64,000 nucleotides of DNA from an uncultured Lachnospiraceae bacterium (GCA_910586585.1 CAJUKA010000002.1:88299-152298), one strand, 5' to 3'; positions 32,167-41,091 are shown, counted from the first letter of the stretch. Program-made: numbers and translations. Notes: generated by a model not told the origin, from the letters alone.

Positions 32167-32934
32167 ATGAGCAGAATCAGTAAAGCATTTGAAAATAAAA
32201 AGGCATTTATCGCATTTATAACAGGAGGCGATCCGGATTTGGAAACAACGGAAGCGCTTATTCCCAGGATGGCGGAAGCAGGTGCAGATATCATAGAAAT
32301 CGGCATACCGTTTTCTGATCCGATTGCGGAGGGAACCGCTATACAGGCAGCAGACGAGAGAGCGCTGAATGCAGGAACAACAACAGACAAACTTTTTGAG
32401 ATGATAAAACGCGTGCGCGCGAAAGTCGATATTCCATTGGTGTTTATGACATATATCAATCCAATTTATGCATATGGAACAGAAAAGTTTGCCAAAAAAT
32501 GTGCAGAATGTGGAATTGACGGAATGATTGTTCCAGATGTTCCTTTTGAAGAAAAAGAAGAGGTTGACAGTATTTGTGAAATGGCTGGAATTGAGCTGGT
32601 TTCTATGATTGCGCCGACATCAAAAGAGCGCATTGGCATGATAGCCAGTCAGGCAAAGGGCTTTTTGTACTGTGTGTCTTCGCTGGGGGTTACAGGTATC
32701 AGAAGCAGGATTACGACAAATATAAAAGAAATGATTGAACAGGTTAGAACCGTGTCTGATATTCCATGCGCAGTTGGATTTGGCATTGCAACACCCAGAC
32801 AGGCGCATGAGATGGCAGAAGTATCAGACGGTGCAATTGTAGGAAGCGCAATTGTAAAAATGATAGAGAAATATGGCAAGAATTGTATAGAACCAGTCTG
32901 CGAATATGTAAAAGAAATGAAAGCTGGGATTTAA
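32167..32934 (+). CDS. trpA: tryptophan synthase alpha chain TrpA
   Basis: 255 residues. ITGGDPDLETT, the catalytic Glu and following loop in DIIEIGIPFSDPIAEG, the catalytic Asp region GIDGMIVPDVPFEE, and the phosphate-binding CAVGFGIATPRQA and GAIVGSAIVK are all present. GAGGAGG precedes the ATG. Last gene of the trp operon; two hairpins but no classic U-tract terminator follow. Confidence 0.96.
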   Translation: MSRISKAFENKKAFIAFITGGDPDLETTEALIPRMAEAGADIIEIGIPFSDPIAEGTAIQAADERALNAGTTTDKLFEMIKRVRAKVDIPLVFMTYINPIYAYGTEKFAKKCAECGIDGMIVPDVPFEEKEEVDSICEMAGIELVSMIAPTSKERIGMIASQAKGFLYCVSSLGVTGIRSRITTNIKEMIEQVRTVSDIPCAVGFGIATPRQAHEMAEVSDGAIVGSAIVKMIEKYGKNCIEPVCEYVKEMKAGI

Positions 32935-32967
32935 AATAAACGCCTTGTATTGCCGTAATTTCAAAAC

Positions 32968-33044
32968 CGAGTAGGGAACGACCTTTTCCACTACTCGCCG
33001 CGCGGGGCACGTGCAGCAAAGCTGCTGATTTCCTTACGTGCCCC
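32968..33044. other. two hairpins between trpA and the tRNA gene
   Basis: CGAGTAG...CTACTCG (32968-32997, extended by GGAA/TTCC) and GGGGCACGT...ACGTGCCCC (33004-33044) with an inner GCAGC-AAA-GCTGC. On the minus strand the second contains CGTAAGGAAA and GCAGCTTTGCTG, also found in the flgC-fliE hairpin near 42.2 kb. The region may serve as a bidirectional end for trpA and the tRNA. Confidence 0.55.
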
Positions 33045-33056
33045 TGTGCATTAAAA

Positions 33057-33127
<71 letters not shown>

Positions 33128-33180
33128 ATAAAAGTATCATAGCATCATTTTTTGAGAAATGCAAGAAAAATTTTTATTCT

Positions 33181-33251
33181 GTAACAGTTCAGCCATGCAA
33201 AATTGAATGTACAACCTGACAACTTATGAATGGGCATGGCTGAACTGTTAC
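33181..33251. repeat. 18-bp perfect inverted repeat with 35-nt loop
   Basis: GTAACAGTTCAGCCATGC (33181-33198) is the exact reverse complement of 33234-33251. The GGCTGAACTGTT core recurs at 54385. It lies between the tRNA gene and desulfoferrodoxin; about 240 nt here hold no gene. Confidence 0.7.
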
Positions 33252-33368
33252 GGTGATGGGATTTTACTTGTTATTGGAATGGAGTGCTCAGTAATGATAC
33301 ATAATTTTTCTCGTTTTGGGAAAGATAAGACAGCAGTGATACAAATATTTTTTCAAAAGGAGATATTT

Positions 33369-33746
33369 ATGGAACAGAGATTTTTTAGTTGTGAAAAATG
33401 TGGAAGTATATTGACTGGAAGAGGAGAACATGAGGGTAAAGTGGAGTGCTGCAGCGGTGAGATGAAAGAAATAATTCCAGGAACTACAGAAGCAGCACAA
33501 GAGAAACATATCCCAGTTTACCATGTTGACAAGAACATTGTGACAGTAACAGTTGGTTCTACAGAACATCCTATGACATTAGAACATTATATAGAGTGGG
33601 TTGTATTGCAGACAAAACAGGGCGATCAGAGAAAATATCTAAAGCCTGAGAATAAACCCGAAGTAAAATTTGCACTTTGCGATGGAGATGAAGTGGAAGC
33701 GGTCTATGCATACTGCAATCAGCATAGCTTATGGAAAACAAACTAA
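33369..33746 (+). CDS. dfx: desulfoferrodoxin (class I superoxide reductase)
   Basis: 125 residues from ATG 33369 (AAAAGGAG upstream; the frame open to 33207 crosses an inverted repeat and is not used). Both iron sites are complete: centre I Cys8, Cys11, Cys27, Cys28 (desulforedoxin fold), and centre II His47, His67, His73, Cys116, His119, with the Glu45-Lys46 pair and the C-terminal CNQHSLW motif. Reduces superoxide to peroxide without making oxygen, as in anaerobes. No rubredoxin gene adjoins it. It is followed by repeat-borne terminators. Confidence 0.95.
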   Translation: MEQRFFSCEKCGSILTGRGEHEGKVECCSGEMKEIIPGTTEAAQEKHIPVYHVDKNIVTVTVGSTEHPMTLEHYIEWVVLQTKQGDQRKYLKPENKPEVKFALCDGDEVEAVYAYCNQHSLWKTN

Positions 33747-33798
33747 ACGCACTGTCATTACCACAAATAAAAGTGGGGGTAGATATGTAAATTTGCAG

Positions 33799-33906
33799 AT
33801 TGAGCGCGCAGGCGCTCAATTTTTTATGGAATAGGAAAGTGCGATAGTACAAATCATTGAAACAAAAAACGAAGTTTTTTGCAGATTGAGCGCGCAGGCG
33901 CTCAAT
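33799..33906. repeat. dispersed terminator-bearing repeat, two hairpins
   Basis: Hairpins ATTGAGCGC...GCGCTCAAT at 33799-33820 and 33885-33906, each with T5-6. The segment 33825-33884 (TATGGAATAGGAAAGTGCGA to TTTTTTGCAG) matches 18039-18098 closely, including the CAAATCATTGAAACAAAAA stretch. Acts as the likely terminator for desulfoferrodoxin. Confidence 0.8.
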
Positions 33907-33979
33907 TTTTTGATGTTGGAAAGGCACTTAAACGCTAAGTGGCTCATAGAATAAGATAAATGAGTCCCGGGGGCGTTTC

Positions 33980-34639
33980 TTGAAAACCTTTGAGCAACCT
34001 TTATCTGCCAAGGAAGAGACTGAATATCTGGCAATAATGAACGGTGAGGATATGGAAGCTGCCTATTTGGCAAGGCAGATCCTGATAGAAAGAAATCTGC
34101 GCCTTGTGGCGCATGTGTCTAAAAAATACATAGGTTGTGGGGAGGATATGGAGGACTTAATATCAATAGGAACCATAGGGCTTATCAAGGCAGTCAATAC
34201 ATTTAAAGCGGAAAAAGGGAGCAGGCTTGCTACCTATGCGGCCAAATGTATTGACAATGAGCTTTTAATGATGTTTCGGGCAAGAAAAAAAGTGACACGA
34301 GAAGTATCTCTATATGAACCTATCGGAACAGACAAGGAAGGAAATGAGATAAACCTGATTGATGTATGTGAGCAGGAGCAAAGAGACGTCATAGATGATA
34401 TGGATATGCTGGCGAAACTCAAATGCTTGTCACATCTCATTGACGAAAAACTAGACGACAGAGAACGTGAGATAATAAAAATGCGATATGGAGTGCACGG
34501 AAAAAGCTTTACAGGTGAGGAAATGACGCAGAGAGATATAGGAAACCTGCTTGGTATCTCAAGAAGCTATGTATCGCGAATTGAAAAGAGAGCTTTGGCA
34601 AAACTTAAGAAAGGGTTAGAAGAGGAAAAATTATTCTAA
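33980..34639 (+). CDS. sigK: sporulation-type sigma-70 factor (SigK/SigE-like)
   Basis: 219 residues from a TTG, with GGGGGCG 6 nt upstream. Region 2: ARQILIERNLRLVAHVSKKY, DLISIGTIGLIKAVNTF and RLATYAAKCIDNELLM (-10 recognition). Region 3/4: EVSLYEPIGTDKEGNEINLIDV, EREIIKMRYG and TQRDIGNLLGISRSYVSRIEKRALAKLK (-35 HTH). These spacer sequences match SigK and SigE. No pro-sequence of SigE type is obvious, and the gene is not split by a skin element. SigK is preferred, but SigE or a repurposed paralogue cannot be excluded. Confidence 0.8.
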   Translation: MKTFEQPLSAKEETEYLAIMNGEDMEAAYLARQILIERNLRLVAHVSKKYIGCGEDMEDLISIGTIGLIKAVNTFKAEKGSRLATYAAKCIDNELLMMFRARKKVTREVSLYEPIGTDKEGNEINLIDVCEQEQRDVIDDMDMLAKLKCLSHLIDEKLDDREREIIKMRYGVHGKSFTGEEMTQRDIGNLLGISRSYVSRIEKRALAKLKKGLEEEKLF

Positions 34640-34684
34640 CCTGTATTATTTTTTACATTTCAAGGTCTGTTTTTTACATTTGCG

Positions 34685-34713
34685 TTGAAATCGTCTGCTG
34701 CCTATGTTATATA
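34685..34713 (+). promoter_or_regulatory. promoter for comM-dprA
   Basis: TTGAAA (34685-34690), 17-nt spacer, TATATA (34708-34713), 35 nt before comM. Confidence 0.45.
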
Positions 34714-34748
34714 GTAAACAACTTATGCAGACAAAGGAGCAATAATGA

Positions 34749-36290
34749 ATGTATAGCAGGGTAGTAACAGGTGCTGTAGCAGGGATTGAAAGCATACTTG
34801 CCACAGTCGAAGTAGATGCATCAAAAGGGATGCCGGGTTTTGAAATGGTAGGACAATTAAATAATGAGGTGCGGGAGGCAAGGGAGCGTGTCAGAGTGGC
34901 GCTCAAAAATGCTTCCATCGACATACCGCCCATGCGGATCACCGTAAGCATATCTCCGGCAGAGATAAAAAAAGAAGGTGCGTCCTATGATTTACCAATC
35001 GCTATAGGGGTGCTTGTCTCGCTGGGCATGATACCAGAAGAAGGAATTCGAAATACACTGATTATAGGGGAGCTTGGCCTAAATGGTGAGGTCAGAACCG
35101 TAAAAGGTGTGCTGCCGATTGTGAGAAAAGCAAAACTTGAAAAAATAAGCAGATGCATCGTGCCGTTGGCAAACGTAAGAGAAGGCGCAATCATAGACGG
35201 AATTGAAATAATTGGAGTAGCGAATTTGTCGGAGACAATAGAATATTTGAGAGAGGTTGAAGAACGCAAAACACAAAGGATAACACCTGCTATTCAAACT
35301 GGTATGAATGACTGCGAAGAACTGGATATAGATGTGGATTTTGCAGATATCAATGGTCAGGCAGCCGTGAAGCGTGCGGTGGAGGTTGCGGCATCGGGCT
35401 TTCATCATATCCTGATGATTGGGCCGCCGGGAGCTGGAAAAACAATGATTGCTAAGCGTATCCCAACAATTCTGCCCGACCTGTCTATGGAAGAAAGTCT
35501 TGAAGTATCTACAATTTACAGTGTAGCTGGTCAGCTTGATGACAAAAGGGCACTGATTACAAAACGACCGTTTTTAGATCCGCACCATACGATATCGATG
35601 CAGGCACTCGCAGGCGGAGGACGCATACCAAGACCAGGGATAATATCATTGGCACACAGAGGTGTGCTGTTTTTGGACGAGCTTCCAGAATTTAGGCGAA
35701 GCACCTTGGAAATTCTCAGACAACCGCTGGAGGACAAGCGTATCCATATTGCCAGAACATATGGAAGCTTTGTATATCCGGCAGATTTTATGCTGATAGC
35801 TGCTATGAATCCATGTCCGTGTGGGTATTATCCCGATAGAAACAAGTGCACTTGTTCCGAGTCTGAAGTGAAAAAGTATCTTTCGAGGATATCAGGACCT
35901 ATTATGGACAGAATAGACGTTATGACAGAGGCGCCAAAAGTAGATATCCGACAGTTATCTGTGAAAATGCACAATGAGAGCAGCAGTGAGATTCGCGGAC
36001 GTGTGCTGGAGGCACGGGAACGCCAGAAATACCGATATAGCAACACACGGTATCAGTTCAATGCAGAACTTGGGGCAGGTGATATTATGAAGTATTGCCC
36101 GCTTGGAACAAAGGAGCAAAAAATGATGGAGGAGGCTTTTGACAAAATGAATTTGTCTGCACGTTCTTATCACAAAATAATAAAGGTTGCAAGAACAATT
36201 GCAGATCTTGATAACGCAGAAAATATCAATACCAGTCACTTAAGCGAGGCAATTTGCTATAGAATGAATGACAGTGTATATCATCGATAA
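34749..36290 (+). CDS. comM: ComM/YifB family Mg-chelatase-like AAA ATPase
   Basis: 513 residues; GGAG lies 9 nt before the ATG at 34749 (an ATG at 34745 stops after three codons). The N-terminal Lon-C-like domain has ITVSISPAEIKKEGASYDLPIAIG; the AAA core has Walker A GPPGAGKT (about 225-232), Walker B GVLFLDELPEF, then AAMNPCPCGYY...CTCSE, and a C-terminal Mg_chelatase_C domain. ComM is a helicase that extends homologous pairing of taken-up DNA. It lies directly upstream of dprA, a natural-transformation partner. Confidence 0.93.
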   Translation: MYSRVVTGAVAGIESILATVEVDASKGMPGFEMVGQLNNEVREARERVRVALKNASIDIPPMRITVSISPAEIKKEGASYDLPIAIGVLVSLGMIPEEGIRNTLIIGELGLNGEVRTVKGVLPIVRKAKLEKISRCIVPLANVREGAIIDGIEIIGVANLSETIEYLREVEERKTQRITPAIQTGMNDCEELDIDVDFADINGQAAVKRAVEVAASGFHHILMIGPPGAGKTMIAKRIPTILPDLSMEESLEVSTIYSVAGQLDDKRALITKRPFLDPHHTISMQALAGGGRIPRPGIISLAHRGVLFLDELPEFRRSTLEILRQPLEDKRIHIARTYGSFVYPADFMLIAAMNPCPCGYYPDRNKCTCSESEVKKYLSRISGPIMDRIDVMTEAPKVDIRQLSVKMHNESSSEIRGRVLEARERQKYRYSNTRYQFNAELGAGDIMKYCPLGTKEQKMMEEAFDKMNLSARSYHKIIKVARTIADLDNAENINTSHLSEAICYRMNDSVYHR

Positions 36291-36342
36291 AGGCAACTGT
36301 AGAACACAAAAATACATTTAAAAGCGAATCTTAGGTACAAAA

Positions 36343-37500
36343 ATGACAAAAAGTATGAATAATTTGGAAACCAACAAAGTAGAATTGGAACAGAAAATCT
36401 ATGCCTGCTGGCTGGATACGATCTATTGGCTTGCAAGTGGAAGCAAATATAAACTTCTTGAAGCAGCAGGGAGCGCAAAAAGTATCTATGATATGTCAGA
36501 GAAGGAAGTGGAGGCTATTGCAGGAATAAAGTGCAGAGAACGGTTTCTACAGCACAAAAAACTGCATCATCCCCAAAAAGTATGGAATGGTATCACAAAA
36601 CTTGGGATAAGCTATACTTACTGTCAGGCATCAGATTTTCCACAAAAGCTTATAAAAATACCAGACCCTCCCTTTGGAATATTTTATAAAGGTAAACTGC
36701 CCGATAAGAAGACACCGGCTGTTGCAATGATTGGCGCTAGAAAGTGCAGCGAATATGGCAGGTGTATGGCGGAGCGCTTTGCACAGGAATTCACATCATA
36801 TGGGATTGATATTATCAGTGGTATGGCGTCGGGAATTGATGGTATCAGCCAAGAAGCCGCTGTCAATGCAGGAGGCGCCTCTTATGGCGTGCTTGGATGT
36901 GGTGTAAATGTCGTATATCCAAAAACAAATGAATCGTTGTATAGGAAACTTCTCGAAAAAGGAGGAATTTTGTCTGAATATCCGCCAGGAATGGAGCCAA
37001 GACCTATGCTTTTTCCGCCAAGGAATCGTATTATCAGTGCACTGTCAGATGTTGTTTTGGTCATAGAAGCAAGGCAAAAAAGCGGAACATTGATTACTGT
37101 GGATATGGCATTAGAACAGGGTAAAGAAGTTTATGCAGTACCGGGCAGGTGTACAGATGGACTCAGCATGGGGTGCAATGCACTTTTGCGCCAAGGAGCA
37201 GTGGTAGCGACAGCACCAGAGGATATTATTGAAGATATGCATTGGAAGGTTATGACGAATTTTAAGAAGAACAGGGATGCGCAAAAAGGGATGACAAAAC
37301 AAATAAAGAGCGGACTCTCTCAAACAGCGCAAAATATCTATCGTGTTTTGGATATTCAGTCCGTTCCAAAGGATACAATCATCATAAAACTTGCGCAGCA
37401 GGGCTGTAAAGATACAATGCCCCAGATTTATCAGGGACTTGCAGAATTAGAATTAAAAGGACTTGCAGTTTGTCAGGGCGGATGTTACAGGCTGCCGTAA
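36343..37500 (+). CDS. dprA: DNA processing protein DprA
   Basis: 385 residues. An N-terminal SAM-like region is followed by the Rossmann core: AMIGARKCSEYGR, IISGMASGIDGISQEAA, VLGCGVNVVYPKTN, ILSEYPPG, FPPRNRIISALS and VDMALEQGKEVYAVPG. A C-terminal winged-helix (DML1-like) module ends the protein. DprA binds single-stranded DNA and loads RecA during transformation. The start is ATG without a strong ribosome site nearby. Order comM-dprA-topA-codY is conserved among Firmicutes. Confidence 0.93.
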   Translation: MTKSMNNLETNKVELEQKIYACWLDTIYWLASGSKYKLLEAAGSAKSIYDMSEKEVEAIAGIKCRERFLQHKKLHHPQKVWNGITKLGISYTYCQASDFPQKLIKIPDPPFGIFYKGKLPDKKTPAVAMIGARKCSEYGRCMAERFAQEFTSYGIDIISGMASGIDGISQEAAVNAGGASYGVLGCGVNVVYPKTNESLYRKLLEKGGILSEYPPGMEPRPMLFPPRNRIISALSDVVLVIEARQKSGTLITVDMALEQGKEVYAVPGRCTDGLSMGCNALLRQGAVVATAPEDIIEDMHWKVMTNFKKNRDAQKGMTKQIKSGLSQTAQNIYRVLDIQSVPKDTIIIKLAQQGCKDTMPQIYQGLAELELKGLAVCQGGCYRLP

Positions 37501-37547
37501 ATACATGCGTTAGTACAGTACAATTCTTAAAAAATATAAAATATTAC

Positions 37548-37576
37548 TTGCCATGATAAAAAAATTAGGTTATAGT
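37548..37576 (+). promoter_or_regulatory. promoter for topA
   Basis: TTGCCA (37548-37553), 17-nt spacer, TATAGT (37571-37576). Confidence 0.5.
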
Positions 37577-37586
37577 GATTAACATT

Positions 37587-37639
37587 GGTAACAGTGTGGC
37601 AAGAGCAGACTGTTACCAGAGCGTGTTTCAAACACGCTC
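37587..37639 (+). other. two tandem hairpins in the topA leader
   Basis: GGTAACAGT (37587-37595) pairs with ACTGTTACC (37609-37617); two bases on, GAGCGTGTTT-C-AAACACGCTC (37619-37639) forms a near-perfect palindrome. Both lie downstream of the candidate start site and ~65 nt before the topA ATG. No U-run follows. Confidence 0.5.
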
Positions 37640-37705
37640 ATGCTGAATGCCCATTTTAGTAGGTAAAAGCAGGAGTATCAATGGTTTAGGATAAGAGGTA
37701 ACAGT

Positions 37706-39781
37706 ATGGCAAAGTATTTGGTAATAGTAGAGTCGCCTGCGAAAGTTAAGACAATCAAAAAGTTTCTGGGTGCGAATTATGAGGTATTGGCAAGCAACGG
37801 TCATGTACGTGATATGCCAAAAAGCCAACTGGGATTTGACGCAGCGAATGATTATGAACCGAAATATATTACAATCCGGGGCAAGGGAGACATTCTCGCA
37901 AACCTTAGAAAGGAAGTAAAAAAGGCTGAGAAAATATATCTTGCAACCGACCCGGACCGCGAAGGAGAAGCAATATCCTGGCATTTGTATATTGCATTAA
38001 AATTAGAAGATAAAAAAGTCTATCGCATTACATTTAATGAAATTACAAAAAATGCGGTGAAGGATTCACTCAAAAATCCAAGAGAGATTGACATGAAATT
38101 GGTAGACGCACAGCAGGCAAGACGGATGCTCGACAGAATGGTGGGATACCGTATATCACCGCTTTTGTGGGCAAAGATAAAAAGAGGGTTAAGCGCTGGC
38201 CGTGTGCAGTCTGTTGCGCTTCGAATCATATGCGACAGAGAAGATGAAATCAATGCGTTTATTCCAGAGGAGTATTGGACGCTTGAAGCTGCCCTCAATA
38301 TCAAAGGGGAAAAAAAGCCTTTGATGGCAAAATATCATGGAATTGGTGAAAAAAAAGCAGAAATTTCCTCTAAAGAAGAGATGGATCAGATTCTAAAGGA
38401 ACTGCAAAATGCAAAATTTGAGGTTGTAGATATCAAAAAAGGCGAGCGGATCAAAAAGGCGCCTATGCCATTTACAACTTCAACGCTTCAGCAGGAAGCG
38501 AGTAAGGTTTTGAACTTTTCGACGCAGAAAACAATGCGTCTTGCACAGCAGCTCTATGAAGGTGTTGAGATCAAGGGACAGGGAACAGTCGGTATTATCA
38601 CATACTTGAGAACGGATTCTACCAGAGTGTCTGATGAAGCGGCAGCATCTTCAAGAGACTATATTATTCAAAATTACGGAGCAGAGTATGCAGCAGAAAC
38701 GATAACAGAAAAGAAAAAAGAACAAAAGATACAAGACGCGCATGAAGCAATCCGCCCTACGGATATCAAAAATATTCCTGCAAATATAAAGGATTCTTTG
38801 TCGCGTGACCAATTTAGACTGTATCAGCTTATATGGAAGCGGTTCACAGCAAGCCGCATGGCTCCTGCCAAATATGCGACGACTTCTGTGAAGATAGACG
38901 CAGATAAGCACCGCTTCACAGTAGCGGCTTCAAAGCTTAGTTTTGATGGGTTTATGAGTGTATACAAAGAAGATGATGAGGACAAAACAGAATCCAATAC
39001 GCTTGTAAAGGATATCACAAAAGAAACTGATTTGACATTGAAATCGTTTGAGCCAAAGCAGCATTTTACACAGCCTCCGGCACACTATACAGAAGCGTCG
39101 CTTGTAAGAGCACTAGAAGAGTTAGGGATTGGACGGCCGAGCACATATTCACCGACAATTACAACAATTTTAGCAAGACGCTATGTTGTCAAGGAGGACA
39201 AAAACCTCTATGTGTCTGAGCTTGGAGAAGTGGTGAACAGCATGATGCGGGACGCATTTTCATCCATTGTGGACGTGAATTTCACAGCCAATCTTGAAGC
39301 GCTTTTGGATAAAGTGGAAACGGGCACAATCGGATGGAAAACGGTGGTTTCTAATTTTTATCCCGACCTCGATGAAGCAGTGAAAAAGGCGGAGAAAGAA
39401 CTTGATGAAGTAGAGATAGCAGATGAAGTATCTGACGTTGTGTGCGATGTCTGCGGCAGAAATATGGTGATAAAATACGGACCGCATGGAAAGTTTCTCG
39501 CATGTCCGGGATTCCCTGACTGCAAAAATACAAAACCGTATTTTGAAAAAATTGGGGTTGCCTGCCCTAAGTGTGGCAAAGAAATTGTAATCCGAAAGAC
39601 AAAAAAAGGTAGAAAATATTATGGATGTGAAGCAATACCAGAGTGTGATTTCATGGTATGGCAGAAACCATCAAAAGAGCCCTGTGAACAGTGCGGCGGC
39701 ATTATGCTGATAAAAGGAAATAAACTTGTCTGTGCAGATGAACAGTGCGGATTTGTAAAGAAAATAGAGAATCATCAATAG
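37706..39781 (+). CDS. topA: DNA topoisomerase I TopA
   Basis: 691 residues. The Toprim domain begins LVIVESPAKVKTI and has the metal-binding DPDREGE (82-88). The catalytic Tyr is Tyr300 in GIITYLRTDSTRVS. Domain IV has GLSAGRVQSVALR, and FTQPPAHYTEASLVRALEELGIGRPSTYSPTI is split across the main body. Three C-terminal zinc ribbons follow (about 580-610, 616-645, 655-685), each with CxxC pairs. Relaxes negative supercoils. A U-rich terminator follows. Confidence 0.97.
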   Translation: MAKYLVIVESPAKVKTIKKFLGANYEVLASNGHVRDMPKSQLGFDAANDYEPKYITIRGKGDILANLRKEVKKAEKIYLATDPDREGEAISWHLYIALKLEDKKVYRITFNEITKNAVKDSLKNPREIDMKLVDAQQARRMLDRMVGYRISPLLWAKIKRGLSAGRVQSVALRIICDREDEINAFIPEEYWTLEAALNIKGEKKPLMAKYHGIGEKKAEISSKEEMDQILKELQNAKFEVVDIKKGERIKKAPMPFTTSTLQQEASKVLNFSTQKTMRLAQQLYEGVEIKGQGTVGIITYLRTDSTRVSDEAAASSRDYIIQNYGAEYAAETITEKKKEQKIQDAHEAIRPTDIKNIPANIKDSLSRDQFRLYQLIWKRFTASRMAPAKYATTSVKIDADKHRFTVAASKLSFDGFMSVYKEDDEDKTESNTLVKDITKETDLTLKSFEPKQHFTQPPAHYTEASLVRALEELGIGRPSTYSPTITTILARRYVVKEDKNLYVSELGEVVNSMMRDAFSSIVDVNFTANLEALLDKVETGTIGWKTVVSNFYPDLDEAVKKAEKELDEVEIADEVSDVVCDVCGRNMVIKYGPHGKFLACPGFPDCKNTKPYFEKIGVACPKCGKEIVIRKTKKGRKYYGCEAIPECDFMVWQKPSKEPCEQCGGIMLIKGNKLVCADEQCGFVKKIENHQ

Positions 39782-39788
39782 AAAAAAA

Positions 39789-39830
39789 CGAGTGCAAATG
39801 GAGTGTATTTGTGCTCGGCTTTTTTCTTTT
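39789..39830 (+). terminator. rho-independent terminator of topA
   Basis: CGAGTGCAAAT (39789-39799) pairs with ATTTGTGCTCG (39807-39817, two G-U pairs), followed by GCTTTTTTCTTTT. Confidence 0.85.
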
Positions 39831-39910
39831 AGGAAATTGCAGTAGAGTATATCATTGAAATAAAATGCGTAACTTTTTGCAGATTGAGCACACTGGCGCT
39901 CAATTTTTTA
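39830..39910. repeat. diverged copy of the terminator-bearing repeat
   Basis: TAGGAAATTGC...ATCATTGAAATAAAATGCGTA...CTTTTTGCAG leads into ATTGAGC...GCTCAAT (39883-39904) and T6. Lower identity than the copies at 18.0 and 33.8 kb. Confidence 0.7.
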
Positions 39911-39967
39911 TATAAATAATAAAAAATAGATACATTTATAAAATATCTGTGAAATTGGACCCATTTT

Positions 39968-40000
39968 TTGAATAATTTACCACTTCTATTGAATAATTTA
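39968..40000. promoter_or_regulatory. 12-bp direct repeats 21 bp apart upstream of codY
   Basis: TTGAATAATTTA occurs at 39968-39979 and 39989-40000, i.e. two helical turns apart, just upstream of a weak TATAAA (40025-40030) likely to serve codY. The remaining ~300-nt gap before codY holds only the repeat and AT-rich sequence. Confidence 0.35.
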
Positions 40001-40093
40001 TTCTTTTGTGCTAAAATTAAATAATATAAATAAGGTTTTGTACTAATGTTCAAAAGTTTGTTGAAATCGAAATAGAAGACATGGAGGTTTACT

Positions 40094-40879
40094 ATGGGTA
40101 GTGTACAATTGCTAGACAAAACTAGAAAAATCGGAAAACTTTTACACAATAATAATTCAAGCAAAGTGGTTTTTAATGATATCTGCAAAGTAATTCGTGA
40201 TATTGTAAATTCAAATGTGCTCGTTATTAGCAAAAAAGGTAAAGTTTTAGGTATAGGCAACTGCGAAGGAGTAGATGTATTAAGGGAGTTGGTTGAGGAT
40301 ACTGTGGGCGGTTTCATTGATCCGATGCTGAATGAAAGACTTCTTGGAATCTTATCTACAAAAGAAAATGTAAATCTTGCAACACTTGGTTTTGAAAGTG
40401 CGGATATCCGAAAGTTTCAAGCAATTATCACACCAATTGAGATAGCAGGGGAACGTTTAGGAACTTTATTTATTTATAAGTGCAATGAACAGTACGATAT
40501 TGATGATATTATATTATGTGAGTATGGTGTAACCGTGGTTGGACTTGAGATGCTTCGGGCAGTGAGTGAAGAGAGCGCGGAAGAAAGCCGCAAGGTGGCC
40601 GTTGTCAAGTCTGCGATCTCAACATTGTCATTCTCTGAGATGGAAGCAATCACGCATATTTTTGATGAACTGAATGGTACAGAGGGTATTCTTGTAGCCA
40701 GCAAGATTGCTGACCGTGTTGGTATTACTAGGAGCGTTATTGTCAATGCGCTCCGCAAGTTTGAAAGTGCCGGCGTGATTGAGTCACGTTCTTCTGGTAT
40801 GAAAGGGACATATATCAAAGTGCTTAATGATGTTGTGTTTGAAGAGGTAGAAGCGCTGAAACGTCAACTCAACAAATAA
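40094..40879 (+). CDS. codY: global nutritional regulator CodY
   Basis: 261 residues, family length. An N-terminal GAF domain senses branched-chain amino acids (GIGNCEGVDVLRELVED region), followed by GTP-responsive linker sequences and a C-terminal winged HTH (ASKIADRVGITRSVIVNALRKF, about 202-223, then ESAGVIESRSSGMKGTYIKVLN), almost identical to the Bacillus recognition region. It binds AATTTTCWGAAAATT-type boxes. Two such sites occur downstream in the fla locus. ATGGAGG precedes the start, and its own terminator separates it from flgB. topA-codY-flgB order parallels B. subtilis. Confidence 0.97.
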   Translation: MGSVQLLDKTRKIGKLLHNNNSSKVVFNDICKVIRDIVNSNVLVISKKGKVLGIGNCEGVDVLRELVEDTVGGFIDPMLNERLLGILSTKENVNLATLGFESADIRKFQAIITPIEIAGERLGTLFIYKCNEQYDIDDIILCEYGVTVVGLEMLRAVSEESAEESRKVAVVKSAISTLSFSEMEAITHIFDELNGTEGILVASKIADRVGITRSVIVNALRKFESAGVIESRSSGMKGTYIKVLNDVVFEEVEALKRQLNK

Positions 40880-40946
40880 CTTTCAAGAGAATTGTGCAAG
40901 TGCGACAGTTGTTAGAAAAATTTGAAAAAAATAAATAATTACAAAA

Positions 40947-40980
40947 AAGGCTTATTTCCAGGAAAGATAAGTCTTTTTTT
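40947..40980 (+). terminator. rho-independent terminator of codY
   Basis: AAGGCTTATTTCC pairs with GGAAAGATAAGTCTT (one bulge, one G-U), then T7. It implies flgB uses its own promoter. Confidence 0.8.
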
Positions 40981-41063
40981 CTGCTCAAAACAGGAAAATA
41001 AGGGATTTACATAACAAAAATAATAAAATTTACATAATGTTGCAGAAATAATAAAAAAAATAC

Positions 41064-41091
41064 TTGAAATATTCTGAAAATAATCTATAAT
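41064..41091 (+). promoter_or_regulatory. flgB operon promoter containing a CodY box
   Basis: TTGAAA (41064-41069), 16-nt spacer, perfect TATAAT (41086-41091). AATATTCTGAAAATA at 41068-41082 matches the CodY consensus AATTTTCWGAAAATT at 13 of 15 positions and sits between the -35 and -10, so CodY binding would block RNA polymerase. Confidence 0.75.

Noticed and set aside
39940..39960. CodY box AATATCTGTGAAATT upstream of codY
   Set aside because: Six mismatches to the 15-bp consensus; not convincing for autoregulation.
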